Positions 34,527 through 43,258 of a stretch of DNA of 64,000 nucleotides are shown one piece after another. The notes beneath the pieces were generated by a model. That model was not told the DNA's origin, ran no database searches, and worked only from the letters and a program-made list of their open reading frames with translations. Made by a program: the position numbers and the translations under genes. Position 1 is the first letter of the stretch; each line of letters begins with the position of its first letter. Location of the stretch: the NCBI RefSeq assembly GCF_027694345.1, contig NZ_JAQEVU010000005.1, positions 1 to 64,000 on the forward strand, given 5' to 3'. This DNA comes from Varibaculum timonense_A (lineage in GTDB: Bacteria > Actinomycetota > Actinomycetes > Actinomycetales > Actinomycetaceae).

Positions 34527-37500
34527 ATGAACCTGAAGAAACTTGCTAAAGCTACCGGTATCACCGTGCTTGCCACCAGTTTGGTTGCTCTGTCTCAGTT
34601 GCCGGCAGTAGCTGCCCCGGTGCAGGCGGAAATTATTCCTGCCACCACCTATTACGTGAGTGCAGCGGGTAATGACGCTAATGATGGAAAATCTGAGGCT
34701 AAACCCCTTAAGACCTTGGAGGCTGTCAATAAACTGACGCTGCATGCCGGTGACAAGATTCTGTTAAAACGTGGGGACGTCTTTAACAACCAGCATCTGT
34801 GTATCAGTGGCGATAAATCCTTCAAGTTTAATGACGGCACTACCTGTGCCTACCAGGCAGATAGTGATGGAGCGCCCCTGGTGATTTCGGCATATGGCGA
34901 GGGCGATAAACCGGTAATTGCCGCTAATGGCCAGGGAAAGTGGAAACTGGACTATGGTTTGACCTTGGGGCACAGTCAGCATTATCTGGCTAAGGATGCA
35001 GTTTCTTCTACCGTAATGCTAAAAGATACTGAAAATATCGAGCTTAGCGACCTAGAAATCACCAATAAACGGCTTGAAGATGGCAGCGGAAAAGAAAATG
35101 GGTGCGCCTATAACGATAACTGCGCCCTTGACCGCACCGGGATTGCCGGGATCGCTCAAAACCAGGGAACCTTAGATCATGTGGTGTTAAAGAACCTTTA
35201 CGTCCATGATGTGAAAGGTAATATCTACAATAAACACAGTGTTAATGGTGCGATTTATTTCAGTTCCCTAATCGCCAGCGACCAGATGAAACCGGCGGCT
35301 GAACGTAAGACTCCGGGATTTAAGCCTGCCTTGGACAAACCGGAGAGAGGATATCCCCGGTTTAATGACTTACAGATTATCAATAACCGGGTAGAAAACT
35401 CCGGACGCTGGGGGATAGCCGCTGTTTACAGTGCTTACGCCAGCGTTGCCGTTGATGGTCGTATCCAGATTCCTGATGAGGTAATCACCAAGTATGGTTC
35501 CACAAATGTGGTAATCAGCAATAACTTTATTAAGAATATTGGTGGTGACGCGATTACCGCCATGTACGGGTATAAGCCGGTAGTCGAAAGCAATGTAGCC
35601 ACCGAGATTGCTACCCAGATGAACACTACCGATTATCTTTTTGCGAAAGATACTCCCGGAAAATTTGCTAAGACGGGAGGGCGCGTAGCCGCCTCCATTT
35701 GGCCGTGGAAATCAAAAGATGCCGTATTCCGCTTCAACGAGGGTTTCAATACCCAAAATGCCGATAAAGGTAACGGTGACGGAATGCCCTGGGATGCGGA
35801 CTCAGGTGACGGTACTGTCTACGAGTACAACTATTCTGCTAATAACTCTGGCGGAACGGTGATGTTCTGCGGAGATCAGGCAGCAAACTCCACGTTCCGT
35901 TTCAATATTGCGCAAAACGATTCCCTCGGGGCGCTTTCACCAACTTTTTGGGATGGAGGCTATAGCGGAAAGTATCCGAATGCGCATGTTTATAACAATA
36001 CTTTCTATTTGAAAGCAGGCTCCTCGATTTTGCACCCTGCGCAAGCTCAGCAAGGAACAATGAAAGTAGAAAATAATATTTTCTACAATATGAGTGACCA
36101 AGCCCGCACTGAATCTTGGAATCCCCTAGGGCATATCACCTGGGATCCAAAAGATATTGATGGCAATGCCAAGGTAACTTACTCCCATAACCTTTACTAC
36201 AACTACGCTAACTATCCCGCTAGCGACCAGAATCCCGTAAAAGTAAGTAAAGGCAGCGCAGTCCTGGCAGATCCGGGGAAAGCTCCCAGTGATGCTGCCA
36301 CTGACATGAAAGCACGCCCCCACTATTTCCCCGGGTTAAGTTACGCCGAAGCGGATGCCAAGACCACGGTCTTTGATGGTTACAAGCTAGCCGCTAACTC
36401 GCCAGCAATTGGGAAAGGTAAAGAAATAGTTGATGATAACGGCTTTGCTTTAGGTACTGATTTCTTTGGACGCACTGCTAACACCTTTGATATTGGGGCA
36501 GTCTCTACCAATCAAAAACCCCTCCCGCCAGCAACCGTTACCGATAGCGCAAAACTGGTTAGCACCACCTATCAGGTAACTGACGGACAAACCGTACCCA
36601 GCAAGAATGGTGTATATAAAGCTGGAAATACTATCCACGTTCCCTCAACTGAAAAGAGTCCCAGCAGCATCGCGGAAGTGCTCTCTAACCTGACTGTAGA
36701 GGGTAAAGCGCAAATAGTTGATGCTTCCGGTAACGCTCAGGCAGAGGACGCCCTGGTGGCAGCGGGAATGAAGCTAAAAATTACCTCTATAGATGGCAAA
36801 GTTACCAGCGAGTTTCCGCTGTCTATAGATAACGTGTATAGCTGGCTGGATGACTACACCCATAGCGTGCAAGGCAATGTTTGGTTTGGGCAGAAGCAGA
36901 CAGGCGCTAATGGCAAATGGGTAAATATCGATAAAGTTGACCCAAAATACCCGAACTGGCAGGTAGACGAGTATTACGGGCCGGGTATTAACGGCGCTCA
37001 ACTAACTCCCACCGACCGGAGCGCTCTTCACGGTTTGCTTTCTGATTCCCCGACGTCTGCGGGCGCAACCGCAATGGCGTGGCGGGCTCCCAAGACCGGT
37101 TATATTACTTTCAAACTTAAGGACGCGGCGGCAGGCAAACCTGCGGAACCATTCTTGCGTCAAGGGGATGCTACCGGCGGGACAGTTACCGTGAAACTGC
37201 TGGTTAATGGAAGTGAAAAACGTTCTTTAACTTTAGAAAAGAAAGAGATTCGCCCGAATGGAGAATTTAATTTCACCGCCGATGACGCGAATGCTTTACA
37301 GGTTTCTAAAGGGGACTTTGTACGGGTAGTTGCCGAATCTACCGGCAATCCCGCCCAACCATCGATGTTCGTCAGCCCCACTATCACCTATATTGATCGC
37401 ACAGTAGATACGGAAGTTATCCCCGTGAAACCGGGAACTGCTACCGGCGAACCCGATACTCCAACTCCGGGTCAAAATCCGCAAACCGATAAAGGATACG

Positions 37501-38189
37501 TAGAAGGTAAAGTTCCAGGATTTTCCCTGAGCCTTACCGGAAACGAAGTTAGCGGTAAAGTGACTTTGCCACAGGTGGAAGGGATCGAATATCTGGTTAA
37601 TGGAGCCGCCTTAGCTGATAGTTACCCGGCCGGCCCCGTGGTTGTGACCCTAAAAGCGAAAGCCGGTTACAAACTGGGAGAAAGTGCCACCACTGAATGG
37701 AAATTCACGGTGCCTGCCACCCCTGAATTTGCCAGTGACACTGGAAATCTTCAGATTCCCACCACTACCGGCGTGAGCTATGACGCGCAAAATCAGAGCG
37801 TGGCTCCCGGTAAATCGGTGACAGTAACCGCTACCGCTAGTGATGATTATTCATTTGCGGCTACCCGCGCTGTGAAATGGACATTTACCGCCGACCAGAA
37901 GGACGATCCTCAGCCCGGGACTGACCCAGAGAAACCCGGTACTGACCCAGATAAGCCGGGTACTGACCCCGAGAAACCGGGAACAGTGCCCTCTGACAAT
38001 CCGACTCGGCCTGACAACGGACCGGTCGCTGATGGGAAGCAAAAGAACCCCAACAAACCGGCTGCAGCGGTCAGACAGAATCGGGGTTCACTGGTTACTA
38101 CTGGTAGCCTGGCAGGTATTGCAGCTATCGCAGCTTTAACGCTTGGGGCTGCGGGAATGGCGATTGTTCGGCGACGTGCTCGGGAGTAA
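34527..38189 (+). CDS. Cell-surface right-handed beta-helix protein
   Basis: A 1220-residue exported protein. ATG 34527 follows AGGGGA and opens a signal peptide (GITVLATSLVALSQLPAVAA). From residue 38 the pattern TTYYVSAAGNDANDGKSEAK, LHAGDKILLKRGDVF and repeated short turns (LSDLEITN, VVLKNLYVHDV, LQIINNRVENSG, VVISNNFIKNIGGDAI) is that of parallel beta-helix polysaccharide lyases or hydrolases, up to about 670. Two Ig-like modules follow (FSLSLTGNEVSGKVTLPQVE), then three PGTDPEKPGTDP-type repeats and a C-terminal LVTTG, helix and RRRARE tail resembling a sortase signal. The substrate is not evident; operon with the SGNH esterase suggests glycan attack or adhesion. Confidence 0.75.
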   Translation: MNLKKLAKATGITVLATSLVALSQLPAVAAPVQAEIIPATTYYVSAAGNDANDGKSEAKPLKTLEAVNKLTLHAGDKILLKRGDVFNNQHLCISGDKSFKFNDGTTCAYQADSDGAPLVISAYGEGDKPVIAANGQGKWKLDYGLTLGHSQHYLAKDAVSSTVMLKDTENIELSDLEITNKRLEDGSGKENGCAYNDNCALDRTGIAGIAQNQGTLDHVVLKNLYVHDVKGNIYNKHSVNGAIYFSSLIASDQMKPAAERKTPGFKPALDKPERGYPRFNDLQIINNRVENSGRWGIAAVYSAYASVAVDGRIQIPDEVITKYGSTNVVISNNFIKNIGGDAITAMYGYKPVVESNVATEIATQMNTTDYLFAKDTPGKFAKTGGRVAASIWPWKSKDAVFRFNEGFNTQNADKGNGDGMPWDADSGDGTVYEYNYSANNSGGTVMFCGDQAANSTFRFNIAQNDSLGALSPTFWDGGYSGKYPNAHVYNNTFYLKAGSSILHPAQAQQGTMKVENNIFYNMSDQARTESWNPLGHITWDPKDIDGNAKVTYSHNLYYNYANYPASDQNPVKVSKGSAVLADPGKAPSDAATDMKARPHYFPGLSYAEADAKTTVFDGYKLAANSPAIGKGKEIVDDNGFALGTDFFGRTANTFDIGAVSTNQKPLPPATVTDSAKLVSTTYQVTDGQTVPSKNGVYKAGNTIHVPSTEKSPSSIAEVLSNLTVEGKAQIVDASGNAQAEDALVAAGMKLKITSIDGKVTSEFPLSIDNVYSWLDDYTHSVQGNVWFGQKQTGANGKWVNIDKVDPKYPNWQVDEYYGPGINGAQLTPTDRSALHGLLSDSPTSAGATAMAWRAPKTGYITFKLKDAAAGKPAEPFLRQGDATGGTVTVKLLVNGSEKRSLTLEKKEIRPNGEFNFTADDANALQVSKGDFVRVVAESTGNPAQPSMFVSPTITYIDRTVDTEVIPVKPGTATGEPDTPTPGQNPQTDKGYVEGKVPGFSLSLTGNEVSGKVTLPQVEGIEYLVNGAALADSYPAGPVVVTLKAKAGYKLGESATTEWKFTVPATPEFASDTGNLQIPTTTGVSYDAQNQSVAPGKSVTVTATASDDYSFAATRAVKWTFTADQKDDPQPGTDPEKPGTDPDKPGTDPEKPGTVPSDNPTRPDNGPVADGKQKNPNKPAAAVRQNRGSLVTTGSLAGIAAIAALTLGAAGMAIVRRRARE
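37915..37984 (+). repeat. Tandem PGTDP wall-linker repeat
   Basis: Three near-identical units of about 24 bases encode (PGTDP[ED]K)n in the beta-helix protein. The number of units can vary by recombination and sets the length of the wall-spanning linker. Confidence 0.7.
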
Positions 38190-38264
38190 CAGCAATCGCG
38201 CTGAATACTCGACCTCTCAGAATGCCGGAGCGCTATTTGTCAATAATGATGAAATAATGAAGGC

Positions 38265-38873
38265 GTGAAGTCTCCGCAACCGCCTAAAAGTGTGCAAAGA
38301 GAGAATACCCGTAAGCAGGGCTCTGCTTTCCGGTCAGTTTCTCCTTTGGTGCGCACCGCTAGGCGCAATCGGGGACGTTCCCCGGTGGTTAAAGCGGCTA
38401 ACCGGCGGGTCAAGGTAGGTTCACGCTTTTCGGTAACTGTGGGTACCATCCTGGTGGTTGCTTCACTGTTTCTGCTTTTGGTGGGGGCTCCTCTGTTCGA
38501 CCTGGTTACCCAGATGGAGCAGCGTAACAAAGTACACGCCCAGTTGGTAGCGGCTCAGCAAGAAAACCGTGAGCTTCGCCGAGAATTGCAGCTGTGGAAT
38601 AACTCGGACTATCTAACCCAACAGGCGCGTGAAAGGCTAGGATACGTAAAACCGGGTGAAACTCGCTATGCGGTGGTGGATCCCGGTAAAGACTATCAGG
38701 CACGCCAGGAGGCAAAACTAGAGAAGCTTCCGGCTCGCCCCTGGTATCTGGAAATTACCCATTCGGTGAAAATGGCGGGGCAAAGCACAGCCTCTAAAGA
38801 ATCCTCGACTCAAACTCGTCCGCAACCTGCCCCGGGAGCTACCCCTGAACAAGAAAAGGCAAAAAAGAAGTGA
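38265..38873 (+). CDS. FtsB/DivIC-like septum formation protein
   Basis: A 202-residue single-pass protein. A basic cytoplasmic N-terminus of about 65 residues leads to a membrane helix (VTVGTILVVASLFLLLVGAP), a short coiled coil (NKVHAQLVAAQQENRELRRE) and the family ending (YLTQQARERLGYVKPGETRY). FtsB/DivIC proteins form the FtsQBL divisome complex. GTG 38265 has GAAGG just upstream. Its stop overlaps the DUF501 gene by four bases. In most actinobacteria it follows eno directly; here 12.5 kb lie between. Confidence 0.88.
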   Translation: MKSPQPPKSVQRENTRKQGSAFRSVSPLVRTARRNRGRSPVVKAANRRVKVGSRFSVTVGTILVVASLFLLLVGAPLFDLVTQMEQRNKVHAQLVAAQQENRELRRELQLWNNSDYLTQQARERLGYVKPGETRYAVVDPGKDYQARQEAKLEKLPARPWYLEITHSVKMAGQSTASKESSTQTRPQPAPGATPEQEKAKKK

Positions 38874-39397
38874 GTTTTGAACTTGACGAAGCTACCCCCG
38901 CTGACCTGGAAACTCTATCTTCCCAGTTAGGGAGGATTCCTCGCGGGGTGGTGGGAGTCGCTGCGCGCTGCGTGTGCGGCCGACCCGCGGTAGTGGCGAC
39001 CGCTCCGCGCCTAGAGGATGGTTCCCCTTTCCCTACGACCCTGTATTTGACCCTCCCCAGCTTGGTGCGCGCCCTCTCCACCTTGGAAGCTTCCGGTAAA
39101 ATGGCTGACTATCAGCATTTGCTGTCCGAGGACGAAGATGTAGCTCAGGCGTATCGCCGCGCTCATGTTTCCTATATTGAGGCTAGAAACGCCCTAGGCG
39201 AAGAAACTGGAATTGGACAAGTCTCTGAAATCGCAGGCATCAGCGCAGGCGGAATGCCCGAACGGGTCAAATGCCTACACGCCCTCGCTGCCCAAACCCT
39301 CGCTTGCGGCAAAAAAGTAAATCCCATCGGTGATTTAGCGCTAGCTGACCTGAAAGCCGCCGCCCTCTGGGACAGCGACCACTGCTACTGTGAATAG
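38870..39397 (+). CDS. DUF501 family protein
   Basis: A 175-residue protein with the DUF501 pattern: LGRIPRGVVGVAARCVCGRP, TTLYLTLPSLVRALSTLEAS, GGMPERVKCLHALAAQTLAC and the end CYCE. Function unknown; conserved Cys and His residues could bind metal. It is nearly always found between ftsB and ppx in actinobacteria, as here. GTG start on the GTGA overlap. Confidence 0.92.
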   Translation: MSFELDEATPADLETLSSQLGRIPRGVVGVAARCVCGRPAVVATAPRLEDGSPFPTTLYLTLPSLVRALSTLEASGKMADYQHLLSEDEDVAQAYRRAHVSYIEARNALGEETGIGQVSEIAGISAGGMPERVKCLHALAAQTLACGKKVNPIGDLALADLKAAALWDSDHCYCE

Positions 39398-39526
39398 TCG
39401 CCGGTTTTGCCATCGAAAATAGAGTGCGTTTAGGCGTCACGGTCTCGGCAAGAAATACTTTCGCCCCATGGTTTTCGTTAAACTTTCCTGTTAGTCAGGA
39501 ATCTGAATCCGTGAAAATATAGGGCT

Positions 39527-40525
39527 ATGGCATTAGTTGCAGGTATTGATTGTGGCACCAACTCGATTCGTTTAATCATTGCCCGCCGGGAGAATCCCAG
39601 CGAGCCGCTGACGGTTCTAGCTCGAGAAATGCGGATAGTGCGCCTGGGGGAGGGAATCGATAAAACCGGGCAGTTCGCACCGGCAGCCCTAGAACGCACC
39701 TTTGCAGCCACAAAAGAATACGCACAGATTATCTCCAAATACGGGGTGGACAAGATTCGTTTTGTTGCCACCTCCGCCAGCCGAGACGCGAAAAACCGGG
39801 AGGAGTTTTTCACCGGGATTAAGGAACGCCTAGGGGTAATCCCCGAAGTGATTTCCGGAGATGAAGAAGCAACCCTATCTTTTTCTGGTGCTACCTCCTC
39901 CTTTAAAGACGAGGACGAGCCGGTACTGCTGATAGATATTGGGGGCGGGTCTACCGAGTTTGTTTTAGGTCAGCGCGGGAGGGTAATAGGCACTATTTCC
40001 ACCAATATGGGTTCGGTGCGGGTTTTTGAGCGCTACCTGGAGCCGGTGATTGCCGATGCTAAATGCGGGGACGGCTCCCTGGATCCTCGCCAGACTCCCG
40101 GCATGGCGAAAGCCCTAATAAAAGCCACTTCCGCAATTGATGAGCTGATAGATGAGGCCGATCAGAAACTAGGGTTAGACCGCGCCCGTACCCTGATCGG
40201 GGTAGCCGGAACGGTCACTACCATTACCGCCCACGCCCTCGGCTTAGAAGAATACCAGCCCGAAAAAATCCATGGCTCGCGGATAACTCCCGCGCAAATG
40301 TTGAGTTCCTGTAACTGGATGATGAATCAGCCGGTTACCGCGCGCGCTGCCCTAGGGTATATGCCCACCGGACGCGCCGATGTTATTGGCGCAGGTGCGC
40401 TGGTGTGGTCACGAATTATCGAACGGGTAAACGGGGAAATCGAACCTGACGGCAGCGGTTTGAAAGAAATAATAACTTCAGAAACCGATATTTTAGACGG
40501 TATCGCCCTGTCAATCTTGCCCTAG
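39527..40525 (+). CDS. ppx: Ppx/GppA-family phosphatase
   Basis: A 332-residue protein of the exopolyphosphatase / pppGpp phosphatase family, actin-like fold. Motifs: AGIDCGTNSIRLIIA (phosphate loop 1), FVATSASRDAKNREEF, LIDIGGGSTEFVLGQ (phosphate loop 2), NMGSVRVFER, GVAGTVTTITAHALG and GRADVIGAGALVWSRI. It may cleave inorganic polyphosphate or pppGpp; short actinobacterial forms are not resolved by sequence alone. ATG 39527. Confidence 0.92.
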   Translation: MALVAGIDCGTNSIRLIIARRENPSEPLTVLAREMRIVRLGEGIDKTGQFAPAALERTFAATKEYAQIISKYGVDKIRFVATSASRDAKNREEFFTGIKERLGVIPEVISGDEEATLSFSGATSSFKDEDEPVLLIDIGGGSTEFVLGQRGRVIGTISTNMGSVRVFERYLEPVIADAKCGDGSLDPRQTPGMAKALIKATSAIDELIDEADQKLGLDRARTLIGVAGTVTTITAHALGLEEYQPEKIHGSRITPAQMLSSCNWMMNQPVTARAALGYMPTGRADVIGAGALVWSRIIERVNGEIEPDGSGLKEIITSETDILDGIALSILP

Positions 40526-40590
40526 GGTTTTAGCTGGCCTCCTCCTATTAAGCAGTCGAGATAAAGGCTGCACAGACGGGAGTAGGGGCA

Positions 40591-42321
40591 CTAAATCCAG
40601 GAGCTAAACCACATACGCCAACCCCAATGTGAATAGGGAATCGGCATCCCGCTAACTACCGGGTAGAAGAAAGCGGCGACCAGTAAAATCACGATAACCA
40701 GGGCAATCCCCATCGAAACCGCGATATCGGGAGTGCGAAGCTTAGGGGCAACTAAACGGTCGCGGGCAGCTAAAACCGGTTGGGGGAGGGCGCGCAGCTG
40801 ACCGAGTAGCAAACCAATCATATAGGTAACCGCGAGGGCTACAAATGGGGTTAATACCACCATATAGAACATGAAAATGGTGCGATACCAGTAAATCATC
40901 CAAGGAGCCCATAGACCCAGGTATCCGACCAGGATCACTCCCGCACGCCAGTCGCGGCGAACGAAGGTACAGTAAATAATCACTGCCAGGGCGATTACTC
41001 CCACCCACCACAGCATCGGGTTACCCAGCGAGGACATGGCTTCCACCGTGAAATCCCCATTATCGCCATGCGGTTTTTCAAACAGCATCGAGGTAGGGCG
41101 CTGATTAATCAGCCATTGCCACGGATAGGACTGGTAGGGGTGTTTACTGGTTACCCCAGTGTGGAACTTCATCACTTCACTCATATAGGTGAAGTAATCA
41201 GAAATAGGGTCTAACCAGGAAGAATGACCAGTAGCGGCCGCGGTTTTTCCATGTCCCCAAGCCTTGGGGTGAGCAAACCAGTTCCACCAGTTCGCAAAAT
41301 ATACAGCAATAGCTACCACAACTAATTGCCCAAAGGCGGGAAGCCCTCCGCGTACAATAGCTCCCAACCAAGCGCGACTTTTCCCGGTAACTGCCGGGTA
41401 ATCCTTAGATAGTGCCAGGGAGTTTAACCGCAGCGCAGACAGTCTTAAAGATAAATCTCGAGCGAAAACGAAAAGCCCGCACACTGCCAGCAGGTAAAGC
41501 CCGGACCATTTCACCGCGCACGCATACCCTAACCAAACTCCCGCCAGCACTAACCACCAGCGCACCCCTACCCGGTCATTACCTAGGTTTGCGCCTAAAA
41601 GATTACGGCTCAAACGCTCGCGTACCTGTTGCTGATCGTAGACCACACAAAGTACCCCAGCCAGGCAAAATGCGGCAAGAATTCCGTCTAGCAAACCCAC
41701 CCGAGAAAGCGAAATTGCTACCCCATCAGTAGCGACAAACATTCCGGCAATCCCGGTCAAAATCCAAGAGTTAAATAATGCCCAAGCTAGGCGACACGTC
41801 AGATAAACCACTATTATCCCGCAAATAGCGGCTGCAATCCGCCAACCAAAGGGATTAGACCAGCCAAAAATCTTCATCCCCAGCCCGATAATCCATTTAC
41901 CCAGGGGAGGGTGGACTACGAAAGCGGGATCTGCGGAAAGGGAAGAAAAATCGCCGGCAATAAACTTTGTATCCGCCCCTTTAGGCCAGTTAGTTTCATA
42001 GCCAAAATGCCACAGGGAATAGGCATCTTTAACGTAGTAAGTTTCATCGAAAATCAGTTTGCGGGTCGAACCAAGACGCAGTAGTCGTAAAATTGCCCCT
42101 ATTGCACAAACAATCACCGTAACTATCCAGGCGCGCTGAGCCTCGATTTCTTCATTCTTTCGCTGTCCACGCCATCCTCGCAGGTAAAGTCCCGGCAGTG
42201 AGGTGATAGCAGTCCAAAGGGGAGCTTTGGAACTCTTATCTTGTCCCCGGTTGGTGTTAGCTAAAACCTTTGTCACCGATACTGGCGGGGGCGGAGCGGG
42301 ACGACCGGGCATTGCTTGCAT
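40591..42321 (-). CDS. pmt: Protein O-mannosyltransferase
   Basis: A 576-residue GT39 membrane enzyme that moves mannose from polyprenyl phosphate to Ser/Thr of exported proteins. It shows about ten membrane segments, the acidic motif in the first outer loop (KLIFDETYYVKDAYSLWHF), PAFVVHPPLGKWIIGLGMK, and the C-terminal four-helix block (WMIYWYRTIFMFYMVVLTPF). Divergent from rsmI with 30 bases between, the same pairing as in mycobacteria. An in-frame ATG three codons downstream is an alternative start. Targets probably include the surface and LCP proteins in this genome. Confidence 0.92.
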   Translation of the reverse strand: MQAMPGRPAPPPPVSVTKVLANTNRGQDKSSKAPLWTAITSLPGLYLRGWRGQRKNEEIEAQRAWIVTVIVCAIGAILRLLRLGSTRKLIFDETYYVKDAYSLWHFGYETNWPKGADTKFIAGDFSSLSADPAFVVHPPLGKWIIGLGMKIFGWSNPFGWRIAAAICGIIVVYLTCRLAWALFNSWILTGIAGMFVATDGVAISLSRVGLLDGILAAFCLAGVLCVVYDQQQVRERLSRNLLGANLGNDRVGVRWWLVLAGVWLGYACAVKWSGLYLLAVCGLFVFARDLSLRLSALRLNSLALSKDYPAVTGKSRAWLGAIVRGGLPAFGQLVVVAIAVYFANWWNWFAHPKAWGHGKTAAATGHSSWLDPISDYFTYMSEVMKFHTGVTSKHPYQSYPWQWLINQRPTSMLFEKPHGDNGDFTVEAMSSLGNPMLWWVGVIALAVIIYCTFVRRDWRAGVILVGYLGLWAPWMIYWYRTIFMFYMVVLTPFVALAVTYMIGLLLGQLRALPQPVLAARDRLVAPKLRTPDIAVSMGIALVIVILLVAAFFYPVVSGMPIPYSHWGWRMWFSSWI

Positions 42322-42351
42322 ATCTAGATATTAACCGGATAGGGCATAATT

Positions 42352-43206
42352 GTGAGAGTGCAACCTTTATCCTGGAACGCTGGCACTATTGTTTTAGCTG
42401 CCACCCCAATTGGTAATCTAGCCGATGCTACCCCCCGCCTGATTAGCGCCTTTGAACAGGCAGACCTGATTGCAGCCGAAGACACCCGCCGCACTGGGCT
42501 GCTGCGCGAGCGTCTGGGAGTAACTCGGCACGCCCCCCTAATTTCCTGTCATGAACACAATGAACAGGGCAAAGCCGAACAAATAGTTTCCCGCGCCGCA
42601 AATGGTCAGCGAGTTCTGTTGGTAACGGACGCGGGAATGCCTACGGTTTCTGACCCCGGATATGTGATTGTGCAGGTGGCGATAGCGCGCGGGGTGCCGC
42701 TGACAGTCCTGCCTGGCCCGTCTGCGCCGTTGCTTGCCCTCGCCCTCTCCGGGTTGCCTACGGATCGTTTTTGCTTTGAAGGGTTTTTGCCACGCAAACA
42801 AACTGCCCTAAGGCGGCGGTTAGAGGAGCTTTCTAGCGAGGAACGCACCATGATTTTCTTGGAATCTCCTCGACGTTTGGAAGTAACTTTGGAGGCACTG
42901 GCCCAGCTTTTTGGGGAAAAACGCTCCGCTGCGGTCTGCCGGGAACTCACCAAGATGCACGAGGACGTGTGGCGGGGCACCCTCGGAGAACTTAAAGAAA
43001 AAGCAACAGAGGTGCGCGGAGAAATCGTGCTGGTGGTGGCAGGAGCCGCGCCGCGCACTCCCTTGACGCCTACGGATGCAGTCAGGCTCGTCCTTGGCAG
43101 GGTAGAGGACGGCGAAAGACTAAAAGATGCCGCTAAAGCGGTAGCAGCCCAAAGCGGGCTCAGTTCCAAGGTGCTTTATAACCAGGCGCTGGCGGAGCGA
43201 AAATAA
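42352..43206 (+). CDS. rsmI: 16S rRNA ribose methyltransferase RsmI
   Basis: A 284-residue SAM-dependent tetrapyrrole-methylase-fold enzyme that 2'-O-methylates C1402 of 16S rRNA. Motifs: TIVLAATPIGNLADATPRL, AAEDTRRTGLLRERLG, LISCHEHNEQGK, LVTDAGMPTVSDPGYVIV, VLPGPSAPLLALALSGLPTD and AVCRELTKMHEDVWRGTL. GTG 42352 is used; GTG 42358 is an alternative. metG follows 52 bases later. Confidence 0.95.
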   Translation: MRVQPLSWNAGTIVLAATPIGNLADATPRLISAFEQADLIAAEDTRRTGLLRERLGVTRHAPLISCHEHNEQGKAEQIVSRAANGQRVLLVTDAGMPTVSDPGYVIVQVAIARGVPLTVLPGPSAPLLALALSGLPTDRFCFEGFLPRKQTALRRRLEELSSEERTMIFLESPRRLEVTLEALAQLFGEKRSAAVCRELTKMHEDVWRGTLGELKEKATEVRGEIVLVVAGAAPRTPLTPTDAVRLVLGRVEDGERLKDAAKAVAAQSGLSSKVLYNQALAERK

Positions 43207-43258
43207 CCAGGTCTTTAGGTATATTTTGCTTCCGGCAATGGGGCATTAGGATAGAGGT

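Noticed and set aside
37915..37984. PGTDP repeat as a mobile or CRISPR-like repeat
   Set aside because: It is an in-frame low-complexity wall linker of the beta-helix surface protein.
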